Shown: positions 7,404-17,572, counted from the first letter of the stretch. The stretch: DNA of 64,000 nt from Paenibacillus sp. PvR098 (GCF_017833255.1 NZ_JAFIBU010000001.1:558001-622000), one strand, 5' to 3'. Made by a program: numbers and translations. Notes: generated from the sequence alone by a model not told the origin.

Positions 7404-9080
7404 TTGTCCAAGAAAAATATAGACAAATTATCGATTTTCGCCTTGGGCGGCGTAGGGGAAATCGGAAAGAACATGTATGTTGTGCAATACGCGAACGATA
7501 TTGTTGTGGTTGACTGCGGATTGAAATTTCCAGAGGAGGACATGCTCGGAATCGATATCGTCATTCCGGATATTTCCTACCTGACGGAAAATCGCGATAA
7601 AGTTCGGGGTATTCTGATCACCCATGGACATGAGGATCACATTGGCGGATTGCCTTACGTGTTGAAGCATTTGAATGTGCCAATCTACGGTACGAGATTG
7701 ACCATGGGACTCATTGAAACGAAATTAAAGGAAGCAAGTCTGCTTGGCGAAACGAAACGAATCGTTATTACGTCCGATTCAGAATTGAAGCTGGGCTGCA
7801 TGACTGCTACTTTCTTTAAAACGAATCACAGTATTCCGGATTCCGTCGGAGTGTGTCTGGAAACACCGGAAGGAAATGTCGTTCATACCGGAGACTTCAA
7901 GTTCGATCAAACGCCGGTAAATGAGCAGTATGCTGATCTTCACCGGATGGCGGCCATCGGTCAAAAAGGTGTATTGGCGCTGCTATCGGACAGTACCAAT
8001 GCGGAGCGTCCGGGCTATACCGGTTCCGAGCGGAGTGTCGGTGCGGAGATTGAAGAGGTGTTTCGCAAAGCGAAGCAGCGTGTTATCATTGCGACCTTCG
8101 CCTCGAATATTCACCGGATTCAACAGGTCGTCGAAGCTTGCGAGAGCACTCGCCGGAAGCTTGTTGTGATCGGCCGCAGCATGGTGAATGTAGTCGGTAT
8201 CGCTAGCGAGCTCGGATATTTACGCATTCCGGACGGAATGCTGATCGAACCGGAAGAAGTGAATAAACTTGCTGCGGATCGCGTCGCGATACTTTCAACC
8301 GGTTCGCAAGGCGAACCGATGTCAGCCCTTACACGGATGGCGCGTTCTACGCACCGTAAGGTGGACATTTTACCGGGAGACACGGTTATTATCGCTGCGA
8401 CTCCGATTCCGGGCAATGAACGTTACGTGGGACGTACAGTGGATGAACTAATGCGTATAGGCGCTCATGTGATTTACGGACCGGGCTCGATCACAGGCGT
8501 ACACGTTTCAGGTCACGGAAGCCAAGAAGAGCTGAAGCTGATGCTGAACATGATGCGTCCTAAATATTTCATACCGATTCACGGGGAGTACCGGATGCTT
8601 AGACAGCACGGTATGCTGGCCGAGTCCGTTGGCATACCGCGGGAGGATATTTTCATCGTGGACAACGGTGATACGGTAGAAATTTTAGATGGAGTGGCGC
8701 GCAAGGGATCCAAAGTCACTGCTGGCAACATTCTGATTGACGGTCTTGGTGTGGGCGATGTTGGTAACATTGTACTGCGTGACCGCAAACTGCTGTCGCA
8801 GGACGGCATTCTAGTTGTTGTGGTGACCCTCAGCAAGCAGGATGGTGCTATTTTGTCCGGTCCGGACATCATTTCACGTGGTTTTGTATATGTGCGTGAG
8901 TCGGAAGGACTGCTTGAGGAAGCGAATCGCATCGTGACCAGCACGCTGCATCGCTTAATGAATGAAAATGTAAACGAGTGGGCGTCTCTAAAAACTCATG
9001 TGAAGGACGCACTTGGACGATTTTTATATGAACAAACCAGAAGAAGACCGATGATTCTCCCTATTATTATGGAAGTCTGA
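7404..9080 (+). CDS. rnjB: Ribonuclease J (rnjB position)
   Basis: A 558-residue metallo-beta-lactamase/beta-CASP ribonuclease, which by family acts as a 5'-3' exonuclease and endonuclease in mRNA turnover and rRNA maturation. The zinc motif HGHEDH (H74, H76, D78, H79) is complete, followed by HTGDFKFDQT, the beta-CASP segment with LLSDSTNAERPG, and the late SGHGSQEELKLML and IPIHGEYR motifs. The start is TTG 7404 after AAGAGGAGG (7386-7393). Genomic position after dapA corresponds to rnjB of B. subtilis, but the intact metal motif means it may be the principal RNase J here; no second copy is in the window. Confidence 0.93.
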   Translation: MSKKNIDKLSIFALGGVGEIGKNMYVVQYANDIVVVDCGLKFPEEDMLGIDIVIPDISYLTENRDKVRGILITHGHEDHIGGLPYVLKHLNVPIYGTRLTMGLIETKLKEASLLGETKRIVITSDSELKLGCMTATFFKTNHSIPDSVGVCLETPEGNVVHTGDFKFDQTPVNEQYADLHRMAAIGQKGVLALLSDSTNAERPGYTGSERSVGAEIEEVFRKAKQRVIIATFASNIHRIQQVVEACESTRRKLVVIGRSMVNVVGIASELGYLRIPDGMLIEPEEVNKLAADRVAILSTGSQGEPMSALTRMARSTHRKVDILPGDTVIIAATPIPGNERYVGRTVDELMRIGAHVIYGPGSITGVHVSGHGSQEELKLMLNMMRPKYFIPIHGEYRMLRQHGMLAESVGIPREDIFIVDNGDTVEILDGVARKGSKVTAGNILIDGLGVGDVGNIVLRDRKLLSQDGILVVVVTLSKQDGAILSGPDIISRGFVYVRESEGLLEEANRIVTSTLHRLMNENVNEWASLKTHVKDALGRFLYEQTRRRPMILPIIMEV

Positions 9081-9131
9081 AGCGGTCCACCAGTCATAGC
9101 ACCGTTAACTAAATAGATGTCACTTACATGA

Positions 9132-9174
9132 AAAAGGCCGCCTGTGTCGATAATCGACGCAAGGCGGTCTTTAT
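9132..9174 (+). terminator. Rho-independent terminator after rnjB
   Basis: A long, nearly perfect stem pairs 9132-9150 with 9153-9172 (core GCCGCCT with AGGCGGT), ending in TTTAT. Confidence 0.85.
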
Positions 9175-9210
9175 ATGTATCCGCGCATAGTTTTACGATC
9201 TTGTACCATA

Positions 9211-9235
9211 CTAAGGTGAGATTTTAGCACCTTAG
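9211..9235 (+). repeat. Perfect inverted repeat just before tepA
   Basis: CTAAGGTG (9211-9218) and CACCTTAG (9228-9235) are perfect inverted copies around a nine-base spacer. The downstream arm touches the tepA ribosome site (AGGGGGA, 9234-9240). It could be an operator or an RNA hairpin affecting translation; no T tract follows, so it is not a standard terminator. Confidence 0.5.
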
Positions 9236-9247
9236 GGGGAATGTGAC

Positions 9248-9985
9248 ATGGAAGCTGACAATAATCAAAAGCAGCAGACACAGCCAGTAGCGGATGACGC
9301 AAGAAAGAACGGTACGGTGGAAACTATCCAGCAATTGGGGCAAACGAATGTTCCGAGCAACGAGTCCAATATCTTTTGCATGACGATTATTGGACAGGTC
9401 GAAGGGCATCTTGTCCTTCCGCCGCAAAACAAAACGACGAAATATGAGCATTTGATCCCGCAGCTTGTCGCGGCTGAGCAAAATCCGAAAATCGAAGGAG
9501 TATTGATTATTTTGAACACCGTTGGCGGTGATGTGGAAGCGGGACTTGCGATCGCAGAGATGATTGCTACGTTATCCAAACCGACCGTCACCTTGGTACT
9601 AGGCGGAGGTCACAGCATCGGGGTTCCGATTGCGGTCTCAGCCAATTACTCCATCATTGCAGAAACGGCGACGATGACCATCCATCCGATTCGGCTGAAT
9701 GGATTGGTGATCGGAGTGCCTCAGACGTTCGAGTATCTGGATAAGATGCAGGAGCGCGTCATTCGTTTTGTCACACGCCACTCCAGAGTGGAGGAAGAAA
9801 AATTCAAAGAGCTGATGTTCAAAACGGGAGAGCTCACCCGAGATATCGGAACGACCGTAATCGGATCGGATGCTGTTAGGTACGGATTGATCGACGCGAT
9901 AGGCGGTTTGGGAGAAGCCATCAAAAAGCTGAATGGGATCATTGAAGAGCGGCGCAAAACCCAAGCAGGGGGGATGATTCAATGA
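9248..9985 (+). CDS. tepA: ClpP-like serine protease TepA
   Basis: A 245-residue member of the ClpP/crotonase-fold protease family, named for translocation enhancement in B. subtilis (YmfB). The nucleophile is Ser123 in GGGHSIGVP and the histidine His146 in [26 protein letters not shown] is the oxyanion/GG segment. It lacks a signal peptide. ATG 9248 follows AGGGGGA. The gene overlaps ylzJ by four bases (ATGA) and precedes spoIIIE as in Bacillus. Its natural substrate is not established. Confidence 0.93.
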   Translation: MEADNNQKQQTQPVADDARKNGTVETIQQLGQTNVPSNESNIFCMTIIGQVEGHLVLPPQNKTTKYEHLIPQLVAAEQNPKIEGVLIILNTVGGDVEAGLAIAEMIATLSKPTVTLVLGGGHSIGVPIAVSANYSIIAETATMTIHPIRLNGLVIGVPQTFEYLDKMQERVIRFVTRHSRVEEEKFKELMFKTGELTRDIGTTVIGSDAVRYGLIDAIGGLGEAIKKLNGIIEERRKTQAGGMIQ

Positions 9986-10212
9986 TTCATTATACGGTGC
10001 TTCCGCTTGAAGCCGTGATGGAAGGTATAGATAATGAAAATTTTGCAAGGACAGTTGAAATCGTCATAAATGGGATTACAATGCAGGTTCAACCGATCAA
10101 CCCCCAGCAGGCGACCATTGTTCGCTTAATCAGCTGCAACCCGCAGGATTACTTGAATCCGCAGTACGCGCCCGGCAGTTTGATTGAGTTTCAACCGGTG
10201 CTGCAGGGCTAA
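9982..10212 (+). CDS. ylzJ: YlzJ-like small protein
   Basis: A 76-residue protein beginning [15 protein letters not shown], the opening of the YlzJ-like family found between tepA and spoIIIE in Bacillales. It overlaps tepA by ATGA, so translation is likely coupled. No enzymatic motif or membrane segment is visible; function unknown. Confidence 0.88.
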   Translation: MIHYTVLPLEAVMEGIDNENFARTVEIVINGITMQVQPINPQQATIVRLISCNPQDYLNPQYAPGSLIEFQPVLQG

Positions 10213-10235
10213 GGACCGAATTTACATTCCCCTCG

Positions 10236-10264
10236 TTCAGCTTCGCCCCAGTTTATGGTATAAT
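10236..10264 (+). promoter_or_regulatory. Possible promoter for spoIIIE
   Basis: A perfect TATAAT (10259-10264) lies 22 bases before the TTG start. The -35 (TTCAGC, 10236-10241) is weak. Confidence 0.45.
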
Positions 10265-10286
10265 GAGTCTTCGGGGGTGAGCGGCC

Positions 10287-12845
10287 TTGTCCAAGAAGAG
10301 GAAGAGGGGCAAAGGACTTAAAACGAATTTGAAATTTGAGCTGTACGGAATTCTCATTTTGACATTGTCGATTATCGCTTTATCCCGTGAAGGCTCGGTA
10401 GCCCGTGCATTAACTTATCTGTTTCGGTTTCTGATCGGAACGTGGGATTTCGTCATTCCGCTTGTGTTTATATACGCAGCCCTGTATGCGATGATGAAGC
10501 GGGGGTGGCCGATATGGAGAACCTCCCGTAAAGGGGGTCTTCTGCTAATCGTTCTTTCGCTGTTGCTGATGAGTCATATCAGTTTGTTCGCTCAGCTGTA
10601 TGAGAAGGCCGAGTTTACTGCGGGCCAAATATGGTCGCAAACGTGGATCAGCATGGTTGACGGGCTGGAGCCGACAATGCAGGGCCAAGAAATATTGACA
10701 GCCGGGGTAGGTGGCGGGATGATCGGAGCCTTCCTATACTCCGTTCTGTACTATTTGTTTGATAATCTGGGAGCCCGGCTGATTCAGTACACGATGTTCA
10801 TCGCCGGATTCCTGCTGATGACAGGCCTTTCGCTGGGAGATGTACTCAATCGGATGGGTGGCCGAAAGCCTTTTGTCGATACGCTACTTGGCCAGTACAT
10901 AAAACGTAAGCTGCAAGAACGCCATCACCGGAAGCAAGCGGCCGCTGGCGGGGAGAAGAAAAAAAAACCGGCTGCTGTTTACGTTCCGGAACCGGATGAA
11001 GAATATGACGAGGAAACACTGAAGCCAGAGAAGAAACAGCGTGAGCCTGGAAGAAAGGGCGCTCTTTTCTTTGAATTGTTGAATCCCGTCAAAGGCCGTA
11101 ATAAATCCTCCGGCAAGAATTCGTCTTCGATCGCAATGGATAGTTCTTCCGATGCGGAGGAAGAAATGAAGACCGTGTATTCCAGGGAAGAAGCTGAGCT
11201 GTCATCTAAGCAGGATGCTGAGGCACCGGTAGTTGTAACACATGATCCTGCCATCCCTGTCATCCGGGATTTCCAGGAGCAGGTGAAGCATGAAACGGTG
11301 CATGCCACAAAACACGGGGGAGAGTCCGCTGACTCTAAGGTTTCTCAACAGGCCACGAAAGAATCGGGGGAAAGTGAAGGAAATCCGGAAGATTTCGATA
11401 TTAAGAATAAGCCTTTGGATATTCCTTATGAGCTTCCTTCTCTTCAGCTTTTGACCAAACCGTCTTCTGGCAAAAGCGGAGATTCGCTTGATTACAAAGC
11501 GGTCGCTCGTAAGCTGGAAGCGACGCTGGAAAGCTTTGGTGTAAGAGCCAAGGTGCTCGAGGTCGTTCGTGGTCCTGCAGTAACTCGGTATGAAATACAA
11601 CCGGATGTTGGTGTGAAGGTAAGCCGCATCGTCAGCTTGACGGACGATATTGCGCTTGCGTTAGCTGCCAAGGACATTCGGATGGAAGCGCCGATTCCCG
11701 GTAAGTCGGCCATCGGCATTGAAGTGCCGAATACAGAGGTATCTGTCGTGACGATGCGAGAGGTCATGGAAAGCCCTACGTTCCAAGAAGCCGCCTCAAA
11801 ATTGTCTATTACACTGGGACGAGATATCTCTGGTCAGCCGATTGTCGGCAATCTGTCGCGCATGCCGCATTTACTCGTTGCTGGTGCTACCGGTTCGGGC
11901 AAATCGGTCTGTATCAACGGGATCATTACAAGCGTGCTGTACAAAGCGAAGCCGGATGAAGTGAAATTTCTGATGATTGATCCTAAGATGGTCGAGCTCA
12001 ATGTGTATAACGGGATTCCTCATCTGCTGGCTCCGGTTGTTACGGATCCGAAGCGTGCTTCCTTGGCGTTAAAGAAGGTTGTTGTGGAGATGGAGAAACG
12101 GTATGAACTGTTCTCCAAAAGCGGCACACGTAACATCGAGGGCTATAATGCCATGCTGCTGGAGACGCAGACGGGGGCGCCGCTTCCGTATATTGTCGTC
12201 ATCGTGGACGAGCTCGCGGATTTGATGATGGTCGCAGCGAACGATGTAGAAGATGCCATTTGTCGCCTTGCACAGATGGCGCGTGCTGCGGGGATTCATC
12301 TGATCATCGCTACACAACGCCCTTCCGTCGATGTTATCACAGGCGTCATCAAAGCGAATATTCCTTCTCGGATTGCCTTTGGGGTATCGTCTCAGGTGGA
12401 TTCGCGGACCATCCTCGATTCCGTTGGGGCTGAGAAGCTTCTCGGTCGTGGAGATATGCTTTATTTACCGATGGGCGCTTCTAAGCCTGTTCGTGTACAG
12501 GGGGCTTTCCTGTCCGATCCTGAGGTGGAAGCTGTCGTAAACTTTGTGCGGACCCAAGGACAGGCGGAATATGTAGAGGACATGGTGCCTCATGTGGAAG
12601 AAAAACAGGAGGATCAGAATGAGTTTGAGGACGCGCTGTACGATCAGGCTGTTCAAATCATACTCGAAGCAAAGCAAGCGTCCGTATCCCTGCTGCAGCG
12701 CCGGATGCGTGTCGGCTACACGCGTGCAGCCAGGTTGATCGATACGATGGAAGCCCGCGGTATTGTCGGCCCTTACGAGGGAAGCAAACCTCGAGAGGTG
12801 CTTGTATCCCTTGAGCAGTACCAGTTGAACCGCATGAGCTCTTAA
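10287..12845 (+). CDS. spoIIIE: DNA translocase SpoIIIE/FtsK
   Basis: Pumps the chromosome into the forespore, or clears DNA from division septa. The 852-residue protein has four hydrophobic segments in about residues 20-175, a charged linker to about residue 380, and a motor domain with Walker A GATGSGKS (residues 533-540), a Walker B region ending [10 protein letters not shown] and [14 protein letters not shown]. The C-terminal gamma domain ([18 protein letters not shown]) reads DNA orientation sequences. The start is TTG 10287 behind GGGGGTGA. B. subtilis SpoIIIE is about 790 residues; the excess is in the linker, which is rich in Glu, Lys and Ser. Confidence 0.96.
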   Translation: MSKKRKRGKGLKTNLKFELYGILILTLSIIALSREGSVARALTYLFRFLIGTWDFVIPLVFIYAALYAMMKRGWPIWRTSRKGGLLLIVLSLLLMSHISLFAQLYEKAEFTAGQIWSQTWISMVDGLEPTMQGQEILTAGVGGGMIGAFLYSVLYYLFDNLGARLIQYTMFIAGFLLMTGLSLGDVLNRMGGRKPFVDTLLGQYIKRKLQERHHRKQAAAGGEKKKKPAAVYVPEPDEEYDEETLKPEKKQREPGRKGALFFELLNPVKGRNKSSGKNSSSIAMDSSSDAEEEMKTVYSREEAELSSKQDAEAPVVVTHDPAIPVIRDFQEQVKHETVHATKHGGESADSKVSQQATKESGESEGNPEDFDIKNKPLDIPYELPSLQLLTKPSSGKSGDSLDYKAVARKLEATLESFGVRAKVLEVVRGPAVTRYEIQPDVGVKVSRIVSLTDDIALALAAKDIRMEAPIPGKSAIGIEVPNTEVSVVTMREVMESPTFQEAASKLSITLGRDISGQPIVGNLSRMPHLLVAGATGSGKSVCINGIITSVLYKAKPDEVKFLMIDPKMVELNVYNGIPHLLAPVVTDPKRASLALKKVVVEMEKRYELFSKSGTRNIEGYNAMLLETQTGAPLPYIVVIVDELADLMMVAANDVEDAICRLAQMARAAGIHLIIATQRPSVDVITGVIKANIPSRIAFGVSSQVDSRTILDSVGAEKLLGRGDMLYLPMGASKPVRVQGAFLSDPEVEAVVNFVRTQGQAEYVEDMVPHVEEKQEDQNEFEDALYDQAVQIILEAKQASVSLLQRRMRVGYTRAARLIDTMEARGIVGPYEGSKPREVLVSLEQYQLNRMSS

Positions 12846-12882
12846 TGAATGAACGTAAACGCTAATCTATTCCCGTCTCCTT

Positions 12883-12912
12883 GAATAGAAGCTGACTCCC
12901 TTTCTCATAATA
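12883..12912 (+). promoter_or_regulatory. Candidate sigma-G (forespore) promoter for sleB
   Basis: GAATA (12883-12887), 18 bases, then CATAATA (12906-12912) resembles sigma-F/sigma-G promoters, and sleB is a sigma-G gene in B. subtilis. It lies 50 bases before the sleB start. A short hairpin ATAACC/GGTTAT (about 12910-12929) lies in the leader. Confidence 0.5.
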
Positions 12913-12962
12913 ACCCTAAAAAGGTTATCAAAAACGACGTGAGAAAGGTGAGAATTCGTACA

Positions 12963-13775
12963 ATGAATAAACGTTTGATTGTTATTACGTTCTGTTTGAT
13001 CTTTGTCTTGTTTGCCGGTTTTGAGCTCAGGCATCGCCTGAGCTCGGAGCAAACGTTTAGCAAGAACGAAATCCGTTATGGCGCTTCCACCACTGCGGAT
13101 GTGTATGAGCTTCAAGGGCGACTTAAGTTTTTAGGTTTTTATAAAGGGCGGGTGGACGGTGATTTCGGCTATCAGACCTTGAGATCGCTGAAATGGTTTC
13201 AATCCGAGTTTGGGTTAAAGGTTGACGGGATTGCGGGAGACAAAACAAAGCTGAAGCTTTGGGAAGCGACGAAGGCATGGAAGCCTAAAGCTGAGGATTT
13301 GCCCCCATGGGTTGCTGGCGGTGGCCGGCAAGGTCAAGACTCTAGCGGCGGTGGCGCGCCTGCAGGCGGTGGACAGGCGGCAGCACCAACAGGGATGACG
13401 CCGTCGACTCGCCATGGATTATCTCAGCAGGATCTCAACATTATGGCGAACGCCGTTTATGGAGAGGCCCGGGGGGAGCCTTATGTAGGCCAAATCGCGG
13501 TAGCTGCCGTTATCCTCAACCGCGTGAATTCGCCACTTTTCCCGGATACCGTTTCGGGCGTGATTTTCCAGCCGAGAGCTTTCACCGCGGTGGCCGATGG
13601 ACAAATATGGCTGACCCCGAATGATACAGCGCGCAAAGCCGTTCAAGATGCACTGAACGGTTCGGATCCTTCTGGAGGATGCCTTTATTATTTCAATCCG
13701 GTAACCGCAACGTCACCTTGGATCTGGACTCGACCTCAAGTCAAACAAATCGGAAAACATATTTTCTGCAAATAA
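12963..13775 (+). CDS. sleB: Spore cortex-lytic enzyme SleB
   Basis: Lytic transglycosylase of the spore cortex, needed for germination. The 270-residue form starts at ATG 12963 (ribosome site AAAGGTGAGA); GTG 12939 would add eight residues. It has an N-terminal hydrophobic export segment, a peptidoglycan-binding repeat (VYELQGRLKFLGFYKGRVDG and FQSEFGLKVDGIAG), a Gly/Ala/Pro-rich linker, and the catalytic domain with the conserved glutamate in VYGEARGEPY and a late TSPWIW motif. In B. subtilis sleB is co-transcribed with ypeB; here no ypeB is present and the neighbour is spoIIIE, so SleB control may differ. Confidence 0.93.
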   Translation: MNKRLIVITFCLIFVLFAGFELRHRLSSEQTFSKNEIRYGASTTADVYELQGRLKFLGFYKGRVDGDFGYQTLRSLKWFQSEFGLKVDGIAGDKTKLKLWEATKAWKPKAEDLPPWVAGGGRQGQDSSGGGAPAGGGQAAAPTGMTPSTRHGLSQQDLNIMANAVYGEARGEPYVGQIAVAAVILNRVNSPLFPDTVSGVIFQPRAFTAVADGQIWLTPNDTARKAVQDALNGSDPSGGCLYYFNPVTATSPWIWTRPQVKQIGKHIFCK

Positions 13776-13785
13776 AGCATCAAGT

Positions 13786-13818
13786 AGAAGTAACCCTGCT
13801 GCGGTTGCTTCTTCTGTT
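13786..13818 (+). terminator. Terminator after sleB
   Basis: AGAAGTAACC (13786-13795) pairs with GGTTGCTTCT (13803-13812), with one mismatch, and is followed by TCTGTTT. Confidence 0.6.
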
Positions 13819-13887
13819 TATACAGGAATATAATGGGTTATGTCAGGAAGGCGGATGAATGCGATCATGAGAGGAGTTGTTTCGTCT

Positions 13888-15171
13888 TTGAAGGATACTC
13901 AGTTTCAGCGCGGTACGGTTCGAAACGTACGTGTGCATGTGCTCCCGACGGAGCAGTTCAAGACATTCGCTTTATCGGTTTACATCGGAAGTCCTCTAGG
14001 GGAGGATACCGTTACACCTAACGCATTGATTCCGTTCGTGCTTCGACGCGGCAGTAAAGCTTATCCGGAGACGAAGCAGTTCCGTGAAAGGCTGGACGAC
14101 ATGTACGGCGCCGGGTTCGGTTTTGACATTTATAAACGCGGCGATAACCAGATGATCCAGTTTCGAATGGACGTAATCCAAGACGATTTCGTCTCCAGCA
14201 GCAAGTCTTTATTGCAGCAAGCGATGGAATTTATGAGTGGTGCTATAACCGAGCCTGCGCTCGAAGGAAATACGTTGGTTCGAAAGTATATCGAATCGGA
14301 AAAAACGACGCTGGAGAAGAGGCTTCAGGCGATTGTAAACGACAAAATCAAATATGCGGCTGAGCGCTGCATCGAGGAAATGTGCAGCGGCGAGCCTTAC
14401 CGGCTGCATCCGCTGGGCAAGCTTGACGCGCTCGGATCGATTGAGGCCGATAGCTTAACGACCCGGTTCCGTGAAATGCTGCATAGCGCTCCTATCGACG
14501 TCTATGTCGTAGGAAATACAAATTTGGAGCAGGTGCTCCCGCTGATCGAACGATACTTTTCGGTGCAGCGTTCCGAAGCTTCCACCTACAGCCTCAGGAC
14601 CGACCATCGGAACGTAGGTCAGGTGAAAGAAGTGGTTGAGCGGCTTGACGTGAATCAAGGAAAGCTGAATATGGGACTGCGCGTACCGACTTCTTACGCT
14701 GACGAATCGTATCCTGCGGCGCTGCTGTACAACGGAATACTGGGAGGCTACCCGCATTCTAAGCTCTTTACGAATGTCCGAGAGAAAGCAAGCTTGGCCT
14801 ATTACGCTTCTTCGCGGCTGGACGGACATAAAGGAATCATGACGATCCAGTCGGGTATTGAAATCGGGAATTACGAGAAGGCCGTTACCATCATTAAAGA
14901 GCAGCTAAAAGCGATGGAAGAAGGAAACATATCAGAGACCGAGCTTCAGCAGACAAAAGCGATGATTTCGGGACATTTGCGTGAATTGCAGGATTCTGCG
15001 TTCGAGCTGATTGCTTTCGATTTCAACAACCGGCTTTCGGGGGCGGAGCGTACGGTTCCTCGACTGATCGAACAGGTAGAACAGACGACACCGGACCAAA
15101 TCCGGCAGATGGCGCAGCAAGTACAGCTCGATACGATCTATTTCTTGCGCGACCGCAAGGGAGGAGAATAA
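13888..15171 (+). CDS. ymfF: M16-like protein YmfF (EF-P aminopentanol modification-associated)
   Basis: A 427-residue peptidase-fold protein without the HxxEH zinc motif; the equivalent region reads NALIPFVLRRGS, so it is probably the non-catalytic partner of YmfH. TTG 13888 behind GAGGAG (13871-13876) gives a length matching Bacillus YmfF (about 426); an in-frame ATG at 13840 would add 16 residues with a poorer site. The ymfF-ymfH-ymfI trio is conserved, and YmfI acts on 5-aminopentanone-modified EF-P in B. subtilis, but the role of YmfF itself is not established. Confidence 0.9.
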   Translation: MKDTQFQRGTVRNVRVHVLPTEQFKTFALSVYIGSPLGEDTVTPNALIPFVLRRGSKAYPETKQFRERLDDMYGAGFGFDIYKRGDNQMIQFRMDVIQDDFVSSSKSLLQQAMEFMSGAITEPALEGNTLVRKYIESEKTTLEKRLQAIVNDKIKYAAERCIEEMCSGEPYRLHPLGKLDALGSIEADSLTTRFREMLHSAPIDVYVVGNTNLEQVLPLIERYFSVQRSEASTYSLRTDHRNVGQVKEVVERLDVNQGKLNMGLRVPTSYADESYPAALLYNGILGGYPHSKLFTNVREKASLAYYASSRLDGHKGIMTIQSGIEIGNYEKAVTIIKEQLKAMEEGNISETELQQTKAMISGHLRELQDSAFELIAFDFNNRLSGAERTVPRLIEQVEQTTPDQIRQMAQQVQLDTIYFLRDRKGGE

Positions 15172-16464
15172 ATGCAGGTCATCCCTTATCCACATGTAAA
15201 AGAAACATTGTACACGGAGCAGCTTCCGAACGGACTGACCGTATTCATTTTACCGAAAAAAGGCTTCCAGAAAACATATGCCACTTTTTCTACCAAATAT
15301 GGCTCCATCGATAATCACTTTCAGGTAGTAGGCGAAGAGCGACGCAAAGTACCGGATGGGATTGCGCATTTTCTTGAGCACAAAATGTTCGAGGAGCCGA
15401 CGGGCGACATCTTTTCGGTGTTTGCGGCGCAAGGAGCGTCTGCCAATGCGTTTACAAGCTTCGACCGGACGGCGTATTTGTTTTCCGCGACCGCGCTTAT
15501 CCGGGACAATTTAACGACGCTGCTGAACTTTGTTCAGAATCCCTATTTCACAGATGAGAACGTGGAGAAAGAAAAGGGCATCATAGGCCAGGAAATCAAT
15601 ATGTATAAGGATAATCCGGACTGGCGCGTATATTTTGGCTTGATCGAGACGATGTATCATGTTCATCCGGTACACATCGATATCGCGGGCACGGTGGAGT
15701 CGATTGGCGAAATTACGAAAGAAATGCTTTACGACTGTTATCATACGTTCTACCACCCAAGCAACATGAGCTTGTTTGTGGTTGGCGGGGTCGATCCCGA
15801 GGAAATCATGGAGCTGGTAAGAGAAAACCAGTCGGCCAAAACATTCAAGCCCCAAGGCGAGATCCACAGATATTTCGATGAGGAACCGGCCTCGGTAAAA
15901 TCGCCACGCAAGGTGTCCGTCCTGCCGGTATCCTTGCCCAAATGCCTCTTCGGCTGCAAGGAGCCGGATCAACCTCTTAGAGGACGCGAGATGCTGAAGC
16001 GGGAGTTGGCGATGAAGGTTTTGCTGGATATTCTCGTCAGCCCTAGCTCCGCGATTTATCAAAAGCTGTACGACGAGCAGCTTATTTCTGACAGCTTCGG
16101 CTCAGAATACAATATTGCGGAGAACTATGCGTTTACCGTTATAGGCGGGGACACGAAGGATCCGGATCAACTAATATCCAGAGTGCGGGCTGAAATCGAC
16201 CGCGTCAAATCGGAAGGGATCGCGGTATCGGACTTTGATCGAAGCAAAAAGAAGAAGATCGGTGCTTTTCTGCGACAGCTTAATTCGCCGGAAGCCATCG
16301 CGAACGAATTTACCAAGTATCGGTTTAAAGGCATCGAGCTGTTCGATATTTTGCCGGTTTATGAGGAACTGAAGCTGGCTGATGTGAACGAGATGCTGCA
16401 GCGGCATTTTGACTGGAGCCGGCTTGCAGCGTCCATAGTGACTAGTGATTCCGATGGAGCATAA
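15172..16464 (+). CDS. ymfH: M16 family zinc peptidase YmfH
   Basis: A 430-residue insulinase-type peptidase with an intact inverted zinc motif in IAHFLEHKMFEEP (HFLEH) and a downstream EINMYKDNPDW helix for the third ligand. It starts at ATG 15172, immediately after the ymfF stop, with GGGAGGAG ahead, so a YmfF-YmfH heterodimer made in fixed ratio is likely (inference from family and coupling). The gene overlaps ymfI by about 10 bases. Confidence 0.93.
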   Translation: MQVIPYPHVKETLYTEQLPNGLTVFILPKKGFQKTYATFSTKYGSIDNHFQVVGEERRKVPDGIAHFLEHKMFEEPTGDIFSVFAAQGASANAFTSFDRTAYLFSATALIRDNLTTLLNFVQNPYFTDENVEKEKGIIGQEINMYKDNPDWRVYFGLIETMYHVHPVHIDIAGTVESIGEITKEMLYDCYHTFYHPSNMSLFVVGGVDPEEIMELVRENQSAKTFKPQGEIHRYFDEEPASVKSPRKVSVLPVSLPKCLFGCKEPDQPLRGREMLKRELAMKVLLDILVSPSSAIYQKLYDEQLISDSFGSEYNIAENYAFTVIGGDTKDPDQLISRVRAEIDRVKSEGIAVSDFDRSKKKKIGAFLRQLNSPEAIANEFTKYRFKGIELFDILPVYEELKLADVNEMLQRHFDWSRLAASIVTSDSDGA

Positions 16465-17215
16465 CCGGAGCAAGCCTTTTACTGAACAAACGGTACTGAT
16501 CACGGGGGCGAGCCGGGGGATCGGCGCGGCAATCGCCCGCCGTTTTGCTTCTGCTCGCTTGAATGTCGTCATCCACTATTTACAGTCTCATGAATCAGCT
16601 AATGAAACGGCGAGGAACTGTATGAGTCAGGGCGCCCGAGTGCTTACAGTTACGGCCGATTTGCGTTCGCAAGAGCAGGTGGAGAGAATGCAGGAGAAGC
16701 TGCTGCAGCATGACATGATTCCCGATATTCTGGTCAACAATGCAGGAGTATCGCATTACGGATTACTTACAGACGTGACGGAGGAACAGTGGGATGAGAT
16801 GATGGGGATCAACCTGAAAGGAACCTTTCTAATGACCCGTCAGTGTATGCAGAGCATGATTTCTCAGAAATACGGCCGAATCATTAATGTTTCATCGATT
16901 TGGGGTATTTCTGGAGCTTCCTGCGAGGTCGCTTATTCGACCGCCAAAGGGGGCATTAATGCATTCACAAAAGCGCTGGCCAAAGAACTGGCTCCCTCGG
17001 GCGTTACCGTCAATGCTGTGGCTCCTGGCGCTGTAGATACGCTTATGATGGCCGGATTCGATGCCGCGGAGAAAGCGGCCATAGAAAGCGAAATTCCTTT
17101 GGGACGTTTCGGGCAACCGGAAGAAATCGCTTCGCTTGTTTATTTTCTCGCATTGCCCGAATCGGGTTATATTACCGGACAAATCATCAGCCCGAACGGC
17201 GGGTGGTTGACGTAA
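16454..17215 (+). CDS. ymfI: SDR-family reductase YmfI (EF-P 5-aminopentanone reductase)
   Basis: A short-chain dehydrogenase of 253 residues with the NADP motif TGASRGIG, the NNAG motif in DILVNNAGVSHYG, catalytic Ser and YSTAKGG, and a C-terminal SGYITGQIISPNGG. In B. subtilis YmfI reduces the 5-aminopentanone group on elongation factor P Lys32 to 5-aminopentanol; the ymfF-H-I context supports the same role. The start is uncertain: ATG 16454 inside the end of ymfH, or GTG 16445; neither has a strong ribosome site, suggesting translational coupling. Confidence 0.88.
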   Translation: MEHNRSKPFTEQTVLITGASRGIGAAIARRFASARLNVVIHYLQSHESANETARNCMSQGARVLTVTADLRSQEQVERMQEKLLQHDMIPDILVNNAGVSHYGLLTDVTEEQWDEMMGINLKGTFLMTRQCMQSMISQKYGRIINVSSIWGISGASCEVAYSTAKGGINAFTKALAKELAPSGVTVNAVAPGAVDTLMMAGFDAAEKAAIESEIPLGRFGQPEEIASLVYFLALPESGYITGQIISPNGGWLT

Positions 17216-17297
17216 GCCTGCCTTGTATAATCCGTTCCTTTATTGCAAACATTATAGTTGCAACGACCATTCATTCTTACTAAGGAGGAATTGCGGC

Positions 17298-17552
17298 ATG
17301 GCTACGGTGCTGAAGGTGTTCGAACGTTGGAAAGAATTTTTGGGTGAACGTGTAGATCAGGCGGAGAAAGCCGGAATGACCGAGGAGACCATCTCCAAGC
17401 TGGCATTCCAAATCGGGGAATTTCTGTCTGACAAAGTCGACCCGGAGAACAAGGAAGAGCGAGTGTTAAAAGAGCTCTGGGAGGTCAGTGACGAGCAAGA
17501 AAGAAAAGTCATGGCACGCATCATGGTGAAATTGGCCAAAGCGAACAATTAA
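17298..17552 (+). CDS. ymfJ: DUF3243 family protein (YmfJ)
   Basis: An 84-residue, highly charged, helical protein (VLKVFERWKEFLGERVDQAEKAG, then FLSDKVDPENKEERVLKELW). TAAGGAGGA (17281-17289) is correctly spaced for ATG 17298; an in-frame ATG 75 bases earlier is rejected. The family lies between ymfI and ymfK in Bacillales and its function is unknown. Confidence 0.9.
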   Translation: MATVLKVFERWKEFLGERVDQAEKAGMTEETISKLAFQIGEFLSDKVDPENKEERVLKELWEVSDEQERKVMARIMVKLAKANN

Positions 17553-17572
17553 TCATATCGGTATTGTATAGG

